In this document: piece by piece, positions 47,476-57,200 of the stretch | Numbering within the stretch: position 1 is the first letter of the stretch | How the letters are laid out: each line of letters begins with the position of its first letter | Made by a program: the position numbers and the translations under genes | Notes under the pieces: model-generated | What the model was told of the DNA's origin: nothing | Database searches by the model: none | Seen by the model: only the letters and a program-made list of their open reading frames with translations | Assembly: GCF_028280385.1 (NCBI RefSeq) | Contig: NZ_JANQLX010000003.1 | Coordinates: forward strand, 372,001-436,000 | From: Allomuricauda sp. | Lineage (GTDB): Bacteria > Bacteroidota > Bacteroidia > Flavobacteriales > Flavobacteriaceae | DNA length: 64,000 nt | Direction: 5' to 3'

Positions 47476-48696
47476 TTATGCTTCTTTGTTTTCTGATTTT
47501 ATCTTCCTTACCCAAAAGAACAGGAGGGTAAACAATACGATTAAAATACCAGGAAAAGAAATCATTTTCTGTAATGTTGCTTGGCCTGCGGCCAACTCCA
47601 TAGCGTCACCAATCAATCCCAAGGATGCTGCTTGCTCCCCTGCCTTGTCAATCCAATTCCCTATGACTGGTTGGAATATGGAGGTGGAAAACATCCCAAA
47701 AGCTCCAACGATGGACATTCCAAAGGCCCCGCTCAAAGGCACTTTCTCCGCTACCAGTCCAATCATATTTGGCCAAAAATAGCAGACACCAAGGGCAAAA
47801 CATATAGCTGCTACATAAGCCATTGGGCCAGCGGAAATACTGAACAGAAATATACCTATGGTAGTTAAGATGGAAGAGCCTAAAAGCACCCCGGTCTGGT
47901 CGAATTTATGTACAAAGTCGCCACCAAAATATCTACCTATGGCCATTACACCGGTTATTAAAGCCAGGATCACCATGGGTTCAGCCCCGCTTTTGGATAA
48001 AATGAGTTGTGCCCATTGCGTGGGTCCGAACTCCGATATTGCGGTCAAGGTCATACAAAGACAGATAAAGAGAAATAGGGGAGACCGTATTGCGGACAAG
48101 TTTGTCTTTAAGGATTTTGTTTCCAGATTTCTTGGCGCAGGAAATTTTTGCCCATAAAATAAATAGGCATAAATGATTGTCGGCAACAATATGATCCAAA
48201 TCTGGGCTTCCCATCCCAAGTTTAGTTTGGTCATTAAAAGTGAAATTAGACTGCCCAAGACAATACCTCCAGGAAACCACATATGGAATCGATTCAGCAA
48301 GGTATTCATGGTCTTGCCTGAATAGCTGTCAGCGATCATTGGATTGCAAGCAGCCTCTGTACAACCGTTTCCGATTCCAATGAGCAAGGTGGAAATAAGA
48401 AGTCCCACATATCCTCCTGAATATATAGTAAGTAAAATACCCAATGTATGGGTTAAAAATGCGAACTGCATTATTTTTTTAGGCCCAATGGCATTATAAA
48501 AGATACCCCCCAGAACCATTGATATTGGAAATCCCAAGAACCACATTTGGTTGATGAAGCCCAATTGTTTGGCGGACAAATCAAAGGTTTCGCCCAATTG
48601 CGGGAGAACCCCGGCCCTAATACTAAAGGAAAAGGCGGTTGTGATCAAGGCAAAGCAACTGCCATAAAAAAGTCTGTTTTGGTTATGCTGATTCAT
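47476..48696 (-). CDS. MFS transporter, probably for a sugar
   Basis: This 406-residue protein has about 12 hydrophobic segments. It begins with a short cytosolic end and then LFYGSCFALITTAFSFSIRAG, ISMVLGGIFYNAIGPKKI, GIGNGCTEAACNPMIADS and HMWFPGGIVLGSLISLL. The layout, with an early NP and a long central loop (PAPRNLETKSLKTN), resembles the fucose/glucose permease group. It would move a monosaccharide across the inner membrane by proton symport. It heads the minus-strand run of TIM-barrel, hydrolase and ThuA-like genes; its upstream region has the shared promoter element. Confidence 0.9.
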   Translation of the reverse strand: MNQHNQNRLFYGSCFALITTAFSFSIRAGVLPQLGETFDLSAKQLGFINQMWFLGFPISMVLGGIFYNAIGPKKIMQFAFLTHTLGILLTIYSGGYVGLLISTLLIGIGNGCTEAACNPMIADSYSGKTMNTLLNRFHMWFPGGIVLGSLISLLMTKLNLGWEAQIWIILLPTIIYAYLFYGQKFPAPRNLETKSLKTNLSAIRSPLFLFICLCMTLTAISEFGPTQWAQLILSKSGAEPMVILALITGVMAIGRYFGGDFVHKFDQTGVLLGSSILTTIGIFLFSISAGPMAYVAAICFALGVCYFWPNMIGLVAEKVPLSGAFGMSIVGAFGMFSTSIFQPVIGNWIDKAGEQAASLGLIGDAMELAAGQATLQKMISFPGILIVLFTLLFFWVRKIKSENKEA

Positions 48697-48749
48697 GTTC
48701 TGGTAAAATGTGGTTTGTATTTAGGTTAGGTTGCGGTTATTTCAAGGAC

Positions 48750-48782
48750 ACAATATACTAATTAAAGTTAAGAAAGAAACTT
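48750..48782 (-). promoter_or_regulatory. Promoter of the MFS-led operon
   Basis: TATATTGT on the minus strand (48757 to 48750) is close to the -7 consensus. Upstream on the minus strand is AAGTTTCTTTCTTAACTTTA, matching the element before LamG B (TTTCTAACTTTAATT). It lies about 55-86 bp before the start codon. Confidence 0.5.
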
Positions 48783-48813
48783 GATTCTTGAAATTTCATG
48801 CTGTATGTTTTCT

Positions 48814-51800
48814 TTAATTCGACTTGCCCAAGGTATGCAGGGTACTTTGAACGGTGCCCTGTAGAGTTACCCCGGTGGTTGAATTTATATTGTATGTAAT
48901 CGTCATGGCGTCCACCGGTTGAATATCTTGAATATCCAGCTCAACGGTCATTTCATCAGCTTTTAAGGATGCTTTTGAAACCTTGAGCTTGGTCACATCA
49001 TAGCGCTCTGAGCCGTAGTCGCTACTTCGAATAAAGTTCCAGGTGTTGACCTCATAGTTGGTAATTTCCGCAGCAGATTTCGGATCTAGTTTTTCCGCGA
49101 ATTTTAGGGTCATACCCTTGCTGGTCGCATGCATCTCAATAGGCATTGGTATGGGATTCCCAGTATATCGAACTCGATACAGGTCTCCAGGTCTCACATT
49201 GCTGGAAGTGCTCCATGCGGCCATGCCGCATAAGTACAAATGTTCATCCATAGGATGGAATCTTCCGCGCATTACCCCGGTATAGAATTTGGTGTCTGGA
49301 ATATCTATTACCCCGCCTTGCGCTTGACCATTGAGCTGCTCGTGCAATACCAGTTGAATTTTGCCATATCCATAGGAAAAGCTCAATAGGCTGCCATTCA
49401 TAGCTCCCCATTTTTCACTGTCCACCCATAACAACTCCGAGGGAGAACGGTCAAATTCCATATCTACCCATACCATGGGTTTTTCCATGGCCAATCGGGT
49501 GGTATCCTTGGGAGGATTGTAGCTCCACATATTGCCATAAAATTTATCCTCAGCATCGGCTTGCACCCAATTGATGCGGTTGGCCGGATTCCAATATCCT
49601 TCCTGATCTGTGACCAGAAAGCTGCCATCTGGATTAATACAAACTCCGTTTGCTGCCCGAAAACCTGAAGCAATGACTTTGGATTCCTTGCCATCCTTGC
49701 TGACCTTAATTAGGGTGCCATGTTGCGGAATAAGAGCTTCCCTGGCATGCCTTCCACTTTTGGCATAATAAAGATTGCCTTGGGAATCGGTCTGTAGTCC
49801 CATGGCAAATTCATGGAAGTGGTCTGTAACTTGATGATCATGATTAAAACTTTCATAGAAGTCGGTTTCCCCATCTGCATTTAGATCCCGCAAACGAACT
49901 ATTTGATCTCGACAACTCACATAAACCAATCCGTCAATGACCTTAATGCCAAGCGGTTGGAATAGACCAGCTCCAATACGTCTCCATCTTAGGAGCATGT
50001 TGCCTTCAGCAAGTCCTTTTACAGACCAAATATCACCATCTGTTGTGCAGAGTACAGCTTCATCGCCCCCTGGCATGAAATCTATACCGCTAAATTTCAT
50101 CTGGCAGTTCCATGGATTGTCAAAAGGAGGCGTAAGTTGATCTATGGCCAATAGTTTATCTTCCGACCCCTTGATAATGGAGGTGGTCAATGTTTGCGGA
50201 TAATGGGCCTTACCACCACTAGTGTATTTGCGTAGCGATTCAGGTTCCTTTGCTGCGTTGACCACATCGTCGATGACCGTATTATCTGCATCGGCAATGA
50301 ACAATTTTATATTGGCTTTTTGCGACTTGGCAACGGTCATGATTATAAAGCCATTTTCGGTGGAGAGGGAGGCCCCTTTTCCCTTAATTCGAACATGGGT
50401 TTTGGCTGGTGCCACTATCATTTTTAAGATGTCTGAAGTGGGACTAATGTTCAAAGTCCGTGTAAAAATGGTTTGTCCATTTTTATGTTCCCTGCCCAAC
50501 TCCTCCAAAATATTGGCTTTGCCAACGGAATACGAAAACACAATATGTTCTTCATGGTGGTAAACCCCTTTGTAATCTGCCCATTCCCTGGGCAATGGCC
50601 CAAATTTACGTCCGTCCCTGGCGGTGTATCTGGGATCTTCAAAGGAACCATTTTTGGGATTGGCCCATCCAGGACCCACAGGGGTCTCAAAATGGAGTTT
50701 ACCTACGGTACGCGGATAGGTTTCGTGTTGTTCATTGAGCAAAATAGCATTCCAGTCAATGAAACCTTCGCCAGTCCAACCACCGGCCACACGAAGCACA
50801 TCGTGGTCAAATAGCATCCATGCATTGCCTTTGGCCACTCCTCCTTCACCTTCATCCAAACGAACCGCTATTCCTTTGTAGGCAAAATTGTTTTTTGAGT
50901 AGTCTTCGTCAGCATAGGGCACCGGTCCGGGGGAGTGGTAACGTTCTGGTCCTGTTTCCTCATCCACAAGTTCTATGGTATTGGAAAAAAAGTTGCCATA
51001 ATCCTGTTCTGACCAGGGCTGGTTCTCTTCAGAGTCAGGGCCCGTTAAACTTCCTTCGGGCAGGGTGCTCAAATACCCTGGGGTTATGGTAAAATAGTCT
51101 TCAGGATTTCCTCTTCGGATATACTGTTCCCTGATGTAGGTGAGTACGTTGTATTTCTGCTTTGGCGTTAGACTTAACTGGGGCGGCATGGCACCGAAAC
51201 CTTTGGAGATGGTTTGGTACATGGAATAGGGGTCGTTCCCTGCTTTTAAGGACTGTTGCCAAAATTTGGATGCTGTGGGCAACGAACCTTCCAAATCGGG
51301 TGTGCCGTGGCAGTTGATGCAGTTGGAATTGTAAATTTTGGTACCTTCGGAATAGCCTTCACCGTCCATTTGTTCGATAATACCACGATGGTCCAGGTCG
51401 AATTCGGTTTCGCTTAAGTCATTATCGGTTAATATGTAGGTGATATCAGACCTGTCAATTTCAACGGGGTCATCGGATAAGCGTGTCGCCGTAATAGGAA
51501 TCCTTTCGCCCTCAAATCGGAAATATCCTTTAAAGGTTGTTCCATTGAATTTTCCGGATAGCACGATTCCATTTTCTTCATCCATATCCTCTTCTTCTTC
51601 TTCTTCTTCTTCGTCTTCCTCCTCATCCTCTGCTTCATCTTCTTCGTCCACTTCCTCTTCTTCCAGTTCGTCCTCTTCCGTCAAAAAACCGGTCAAAGTT
51701 TCGTTGTTGGTCATGGCTACGCTGTCCAAATCAATGCGTTCCATCTGATATGAAATCAACGACACCTGATAGCGGGAATCCTTTAGTTCAATTTTCATGA

Positions 51801-52002
51801 CGCCGTCAATCAATTTGTATTCTGGTTCTTCAGGAATCGATGCCTGATAGGCCCAAGAGCCTTCGATACTTTGGTTGGAGCAACCGTTCAGGAGGAAGAG
51901 GCAAAGAGATGCAATGGCCAAGAATTGGACTATCGGCCTCAGTGCATTGATGGAGGATCTATTTAATCTTGAAGGGAATTGGAGGGTAGGGCGGTTACGC
52001 AT
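48814..52002 (-). CDS. Lipoprotein with cytochrome c, DUF6797-like and beta-propeller domains
   Basis: This 1062-residue protein has lipobox LLNGC (Cys41). A small beta domain follows (about 46-105 and 144-180), split by a 35-residue Glu/Asp run (109-143). Next is a cytochrome c domain with CINCH (Cys228, Cys231, His232) and a likely Met ligand in GAMPPQ (272). A DUF6797-like part (about 370-540: FAYKGIAVRLDEGEGG, WMLFDHDVLRVAGGW) and a PVC-type beta-propeller/sugar-dehydrogenase-like part (about 640-960, GIDFMPGGDEAVLCTTDGDIW, GLQTDSQGNLYYAKSG, NGVCINPDGSFLVTDQEG) complete it. It probably passes electrons from an oxidised sugar to the respiratory chain in the periplasm. No quinone cofactor site can be confirmed by eye. 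Confidence 0.8.
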   Translation of the reverse strand: MRNRPTLQFPSRLNRSSINALRPIVQFLAIASLCLFLLNGCSNQSIEGSWAYQASIPEEPEYKLIDGVMKIELKDSRYQVSLISYQMERIDLDSVAMTNNETLTGFLTEEDELEEEEVDEEDEAEDEEEDEEEEEEEEDMDEENGIVLSGKFNGTTFKGYFRFEGERIPITATRLSDDPVEIDRSDITYILTDNDLSETEFDLDHRGIIEQMDGEGYSEGTKIYNSNCINCHGTPDLEGSLPTASKFWQQSLKAGNDPYSMYQTISKGFGAMPPQLSLTPKQKYNVLTYIREQYIRRGNPEDYFTITPGYLSTLPEGSLTGPDSEENQPWSEQDYGNFFSNTIELVDEETGPERYHSPGPVPYADEDYSKNNFAYKGIAVRLDEGEGGVAKGNAWMLFDHDVLRVAGGWTGEGFIDWNAILLNEQHETYPRTVGKLHFETPVGPGWANPKNGSFEDPRYTARDGRKFGPLPREWADYKGVYHHEEHIVFSYSVGKANILEELGREHKNGQTIFTRTLNISPTSDILKMIVAPAKTHVRIKGKGASLSTENGFIIMTVAKSQKANIKLFIADADNTVIDDVVNAAKEPESLRKYTSGGKAHYPQTLTTSIIKGSEDKLLAIDQLTPPFDNPWNCQMKFSGIDFMPGGDEAVLCTTDGDIWSVKGLAEGNMLLRWRRIGAGLFQPLGIKVIDGLVYVSCRDQIVRLRDLNADGETDFYESFNHDHQVTDHFHEFAMGLQTDSQGNLYYAKSGRHAREALIPQHGTLIKVSKDGKESKVIASGFRAANGVCINPDGSFLVTDQEGYWNPANRINWVQADAEDKFYGNMWSYNPPKDTTRLAMEKPMVWVDMEFDRSPSELLWVDSEKWGAMNGSLLSFSYGYGKIQLVLHEQLNGQAQGGVIDIPDTKFYTGVMRGRFHPMDEHLYLCGMAAWSTSSNVRPGDLYRVRYTGNPIPMPIEMHATSKGMTLKFAEKLDPKSAAEITNYEVNTWNFIRSSDYGSERYDVTKLKVSKASLKADEMTVELDIQDIQPVDAMTITYNINSTTGVTLQGTVQSTLHTLGKSN

Positions 52003-52044
52003 ATAAATTCGTTATAACGGTTGGTTGCAATCTAAAATCGTGTT

Positions 52045-52086
52045 TAAAATTACAATTTAATATACTTTCTTACATTATAAAAGTAT
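52045..52086 (-). promoter_or_regulatory. Promoter/operator of the cytochrome c lipoprotein gene
   Basis: On the minus strand TAATTTTA (52052 to 52045) is a probable -7 box. Upstream a perfect inverted repeat ATACTTT (52062-52068) / AAAGTAT (52080-52086) contains GTAAGAAAGTAT on the minus strand. It shares ATGT-AGAAA and TTGTAATTTTA with the SusC 2 promoter. Confidence 0.55.
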
Positions 52087-52295
52087 GTTTGATTTGCATC
52101 ATCCACAAGCTTTTAACAAATATTTAGAACACACCGGAAAACCTTGATCAAGTTTAATGTTTTGAAATGGTCCGTTACAAGTTACTGGAATGGGGCCATC
52201 TGGGGAGTTGAACGCTTTTGGACAACAATTTTGTTGGAATCGGCCCCGGGGTTCTGTTGCATAGGTCAGAGTGTAGGGAGTGTTGTTCAAAGGCC

Positions 52296-52325
52296 AAAAA
52301 AAAAGCTCCACAAACGTGAAGCTTT
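52296..52325 (-). terminator. Minus-strand terminator with no gene upstream
   Basis: Arms AAAGCTCCAC (52302-52311) and GTGAAGCTTT (52316-52325) pair around an AAAC loop, with one G.U pair on the minus strand. On that strand it is followed by nine T. It looks like a tRNA-operon terminator, and a tRNA-like fragment lies directly upstream on the minus strand. Confidence 0.75.
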
Positions 52326-52329
52326 CTTT

Positions 52330-52347
52330 TGCGGTCTGGACGGGGAC
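52330..52347 (-). pseudogene. tRNA-Asp-like 3' end fragment
   Basis: On the minus strand the sequence reads GTCCCCGTCCAGACCGCA. It resembles the T-arm and acceptor 3' strand of flavobacterial tRNA-Asp (GTCCCGTCCAGACCG) with one extra C. No D-arm, anticodon arm or 5' acceptor strand can be found upstream, so it is a fragment. Such 3' ends are common scars of integration at tRNA genes. The tRNA assignment rests on memory of the family sequence. Confidence 0.5.
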
Positions 52348-52557
52348 GGAAGCATTGTCTTGACGGGCTTATAACTGGGGCTTTGGGCAAATTTCAGTGA
52401 ATATGTTGACGAATTGTGAACTCTCAAAAGCAATGAATTGTAAGCAATTGCAATCCAGGAAGTTAAAACCCATTTACTTTCAAAAAATATTTAGCTTACA
52501 ATTCATTTAGACCCGAACCCTGAACCCAAATGACTTGTACTAAGGTAGGCTAATCGT

Positions 52558-52797
52558 TTATTTGAATTTTAGCCAACATTCTGTGTAAAGCAACAAAAGC
52601 ACGTTCGGGTGTATTACACCTTCCAAACCATTGACAGTTTTGTATACTTTATCCTCAATATTTATTATCGACACCTCACGCATAATTTCAGTATCGGTCA
52701 ATGACTTGGTTGTTTCTTGAGAAAAAAGGCTATGATTAATGGCAAAATTTTCACCAATTGCTGTTTTTCTTTCCCAAATTTCACTCCATTTCTCTTT
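52558..52797 (-). pseudogene. Possible coding remnant
   Basis: An open frame of 79 codons without a canonical start reads like a real protein fragment: KWSEIWERKTAIGENFA, QETTKSLTDTEIMREVSI, and a stop after ECWLKFK. Composition and residue use look protein-like, but nothing is recognised. The lack of a start codon and the position in a promoter-bearing gap suggest a decayed gene, or chance. Confidence 0.25.
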
Positions 52798-52850
52798 TTA
52801 CTCGTCACTCTAATAAACAACAAACTTAAGGACCAAAATCAGGCATATTG

Positions 52851-54119
52851 ATGAAAAAAGAAACGACCAATCGAAGAGGGTTTGTTAAAAAAACCTTGAT
52901 AGCGGCTACGGGTATTAGCATAATACCTAGACATGTAATAGGAGGGAGTAATTTTATAGCTCCAAGTGATCAGTTAACCAAAGCGGTGATTGGAGTTGGA
53001 GGAATGGGACAAGGACATCTTGATTACGAAGGCACCAAACTACTGGCAATCTGCGATGCTGATGGAAAGCACTTGGCCAATACACTTAAAAAGGTGGGCA
53101 GCGACGTGAAAGGGTATCGCGATTTCAGGGAGGTACTGATTAGACCTGATATTGATATTGTCCATATTGCCACGCCACCACACTGGCATGGAATCATGTC
53201 CATAATGGCAGCTGAAGCCGGAAAGGACATTTGGTGCGAGAAACCAATGACCCGCACTATTGGTGAAGGGAAAAAAGTAGTGGAGGCCATGAAGGTTTAT
53301 GGAAAGATGTTCAGATTGAATACATGGTTCCGGTTTAAAGATAACTTCTATGGAATGGGAGCTCCGGTCAAAAAACTTAAAAAAGTGGTCGATAGCGGTG
53401 TTTTGGGCTGGCCACTTAAAGTCACCATCAGTGGAGTAACAGGTTTTGATTGGAAATTTTATTGGGTTGGAAGGGAAAACCTGACTCCACAGACAGTACC
53501 GGACCACCTTGATTATAGTATGTGGTTGGGACCAGCACCAGAAAAGCCATATCATCCGCACAGGGTGCATTCCACTTTTAGGGGGTATTGGGATTACGAT
53601 GGCGGAGGATTGGGAGATATGGGACAACATTATATAGATCCCGTTCAATACTTCTTGGGCAAGGACAGCACAAGCCCGATCAAAGTAGAGGTAGATGCAC
53701 CACAGCAGCATTATGATGCTATTGGAACTTGGAGAAGAATTACATATACCTATGCCGATGGATGTCAGATTGTATTGGATGGAGAAAACAAGGATAAAGG
53801 CGCTGCTTATATCGAAGGGCCCAACGGCAAGATCTACAAAGGGTTTAAATCTACCGTTCCTAATCTTAAAAAGTTGATTAATAGCATTCCAGACCCTGAA
53901 GAGCAGATCACCACTTTTTCTGACTCGGTAAAAACACGACAAAAATTTGCGCTGAACGAAGATAACGGGCACCGATCGGCAACTGTGGTGAATATGGGAG
54001 TCATTGCGCTTAGATTAGGACGTGATCTTGAGTTTGACCCCGTGAAGCAAGAATTCATCAACGATGCTGAGGCAAATAGATTGATAGACCAACCCATGAG
54101 GAACTCTTGGGCCAAATAG
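52851..54119 (+). CDS. Tat-exported Gfo/Idh/MocA-family oxidoreductase
   Basis: About 422 residues from ATG 52851; a TTG lies one codon earlier. It has a twin-arginine signal (NRRGFVKKTLIAATGISII). The Rossmann part has AVIGVGGMGQGHLDY and AICDADGKHL; the family EKP motif is WCEKPMTRTIGEG. The C-terminal domain contains FRGYWDYDGGGLGDMGQHYIDPVQYFL. Members of this family use tightly bound NAD to oxidise or isomerise sugars; exported ones include GH109-like and sugar 3-oxidoreductases. The next gene, 133 bp downstream, has two DUF1080 domains, which supports a 3-keto-glycoside role. The actual substrate is unknown. Confidence 0.9.
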   Translation: MKKETTNRRGFVKKTLIAATGISIIPRHVIGGSNFIAPSDQLTKAVIGVGGMGQGHLDYEGTKLLAICDADGKHLANTLKKVGSDVKGYRDFREVLIRPDIDIVHIATPPHWHGIMSIMAAEAGKDIWCEKPMTRTIGEGKKVVEAMKVYGKMFRLNTWFRFKDNFYGMGAPVKKLKKVVDSGVLGWPLKVTISGVTGFDWKFYWVGRENLTPQTVPDHLDYSMWLGPAPEKPYHPHRVHSTFRGYWDYDGGGLGDMGQHYIDPVQYFLGKDSTSPIKVEVDAPQQHYDAIGTWRRITYTYADGCQIVLDGENKDKGAAYIEGPNGKIYKGFKSTVPNLKKLINSIPDPEEQITTFSDSVKTRQKFALNEDNGHRSATVVNMGVIALRLGRDLEFDPVKQEFINDAEANRLIDQPMRNSWAK

Positions 54120-54252
54120 TATATCCCCTTAAGTAATATCGAATCAATTAAGCAAAATTCTAAAGGAACCAACCATAATAACTGATGGAGCAAACGCTGA
54201 AATCAACAAATTTCAGATGGCATTCATTGAATAGGTCAAAAACTTTGATTAC

Positions 54253-57200
54253 ATGAAAAAAACAAGTTTAAAAATAACTACTCTCCTTTTTGCGCTGTTT
54301 GCTTTGCAAACCATGATGGGGCAGATAAACAGAACCCTTGAAACCAAAGTGGCGGATATATTGGCCCAGTTGCCAACCAAAGATTTAGGTCATTCCGACA
54401 AGCTCATGCAAGAAATTATGGATTTGGAAACCGAAGGGATCCTTAAATTCTGTGATATGTTGGTTCCACTTGGAACAGGAGATGATACCAAAGCGCGTTA
54501 TGCCATTCAAAGTTTGGCAATATATGCTGGGAGACAAAAAAATAAGATTAAAAACAATGCGGTTGAAGATGCGCTTTTGATTGGATTGAAAAAAGCTTCA
54601 AATCCTGAAATAAAGACGTTTCTAATAGACCGCTTGATGTATTGCGGGAGCAATACCAGCATCGAGCCATTGGGGGTGTATTTAAAGGGCGATGAAATCT
54701 GGGCTCCTGCTTTGGCAACGATTACAGCGATAGGCACAAAAGAGGCTGCAAGCTCCATCTATAACTTAGCTAAATCTGCCAATGGTAAAAAACGTGTGGC
54801 AATAATTGAGGCTTTGGGAATAATGCGATTTGAACCAGCTTTGACCATATTAGAAAAAGAGGCTTCGAATCCTGTTTCCAATGTTTCAAAACAAAAGAGT
54901 CTTATGGCCTTGGCCGAGATTGCACATCACAGTTCCTATGATATCCTGTCACAAGCAGTAATTGGTTCGGTATACCAAATGGATGATAGTGGAGCCATTG
55001 TTGCTTATATACATTACGGAAACAGGTTGTTGGAGAAAGGTAATTCCACACTCGCGCTAATTGTTGCCAATTCTTTGTTGAAAAACTGCAAATCGGACGA
55101 TCAACTGCATTATCGCGCAGCTGGTTTTGGTCTATTGTGTGGCGTACAGGGGAAAAATGCTGTAAAGATCCATCTGAAGGAGGCACGACATAAAGATCTA
55201 AAATACAGAGGGGCAGTGTTGGCTGTGGCAGCGCAAAACTTAACGAATGAAGAAGTGCTAAAATGGGTGAAAGCCTATAAAAAAGCAGATGCTAGTGCCA
55301 AACCTCAAATTATTGGGCTGTTATCGAAGCGCGACGAAAACGAGGTCTTCGACAAATGTATCGTTTCGGCCGTAAATGCTGAAGATGAAATGGTAAGATT
55401 GGCAGGAATCAAAGCATTGGCTTTTCAGAAAAAGAACAAGGCTTTACCTGTACTTATGCGAGCTTTGGAAAAGGATGAATCACCTTCAATTCAAAAAGCC
55501 ATTGAAAAAACCTTGTTGAGGTTGGTCGGAAAAGAAGATAGTACCGTCCTTGCGGAACATTTGAGCAGGGTCAATGATAAAGGAAAGGAAGTATTGGTCA
55601 ATGTTCTTGCTGCTCGCAATGCAACTACTCAATTTGATTTAGTTGCTGGGTTGGTGAATAATGCCAATCCAGATTTAAAAAATGCGGCCTACAGGGCTTT
55701 ACCATCCATAGCTTCCATAGATGAATTGCAAAAATTGATCAATATCCTTTCGAAAACTAAGGAAAAGTGGGAGTCGAATTCTGTTCAAAGTGCCATTATT
55801 AATGTGTTGGACTCCACGGAAAAGGATAATTCAGAAATTATCTATGAGGCTTATAAGAGTTTTGAGGATAAGTCAAAACTGCTCCCCGTATTACCAACTT
55901 TGAGCACTGATATTGCCCTAAAAATGGTTTTAGAACGGCTGCCGTCCGAAAATATGAATGAAAGGATTGACGCTATTAGAGCGCTTGCCAAATGGAAAAC
56001 CAAAGATGCCCTACCTCATCTATTCCATTCTGTGGTCAATTCCAAAAATCAAATCCGTTCTGAAGCTTTTGGACTATATCTAAGGAAAATAACCACTTCA
56101 GATTTACCAGATGATCAAAAGTTACTGTTGATAAGAAAGCTTACGCCATATAGCTACACAACAGAAGAAAAGAAGCAGATTATCCGTGCAGCTCGTTCGG
56201 CCAAGACATTTTTATCATTGGTCTTTGTTTCAGATTTTTTGGATGATAACGAATTGAAGACAACCGCGTCCAATGCAATTATTAGTCTAGCACTTCCCAG
56301 TCCTGGCTTGAACAACGGTCTTAGTGGGGATATTGTTAGAAAGGCTGTTTCCAAGAGTATTGTCAACCTTTCAGGTCCTGACAGCCAGTACATGAGAATA
56401 GATGTAAAGGAATTTCTGGACAACATGCCCGAAGAAAAGGGTTTTGTTTCCATTTTCAACGGGAAAGACCTTACAGGTTGGGAAGGTCTGGTGGAAAATC
56501 CTATTGCCCGACGTAAAATGTCCAAAGGGATATTGCAAAAAGCCCAGAAGAAAGCCAATACCCAAATGCTATCGGATTGGTTTGTAAAGGATGGTATCAT
56601 TGGTTTTAAGGGAGATGGTTATAACAATATCTGCACCATTAAAGATTATGGGGATTTTGAGATGTTGGTTGACTGGAAGATTACTAGTGGTGGGGATAGC
56701 GGTATTTACTTAAGAGGTACACCACAAGTACAGATCTGGGACATAGCCCGAACCGATGTAGGAGCTCAAGTAGGGAGTGGAGGTCTCTATAACAACCAAA
56801 AAAACACTAGCAAACCATTGGTGCTTGCGGATAACCCCATAAACGAATGGAATACCTTCCGAATCAAAATGGTTGGAGAAAGGGTCACAGTGCATTTGAA
56901 TGGTATTTTGGTAACCGACAATGTAGTTTTGGAAAACTATTGGAATCGAGAAGATGCCATTTTCAACAAAGAGGCTATTGAACTTCAGGCCCATGGAGAG
57001 GATTTGGGATTTCGTAATATCTATGTCCGGGAAATCAATTCAGGTGATGCCCTTTTAAGTGAAGAAGAACGAAAAGAAGGATTTAAATCCTTGTTCAACG
57101 GAAAGGATTTGGATCATTGGATTGGAAATAAAACAGATTATCTGGTTGAAAACAATGAATTGGCTGTACGCCCGCAGCGAGGTGGTCATGGAAACCTTTA

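Larger units (their letters stand above)
52003..52847. other. Long intergenic region with tRNA-like fragment and gene remnants
   Basis: This 845-bp region lies between divergent genes. Besides the promoter near 52050 it holds a terminator hairpin, a tRNA-Asp-like 3' fragment (52330-52347) and a 14-bp inverted repeat AATGAATTGTAAGC (52432-52445) / GCTTACAATTCATT (52494-52507) spaced by 48 bp. An open minus-strand frame is at 52558-52797. This mix suggests an old integration or deletion point. Confidence 0.55.

Noticed and set aside
52330..52403. Intact tRNA gene
   Set aside because: Only the 3' end is recognisable; no anticodon arm or 5' acceptor strand could be matched.
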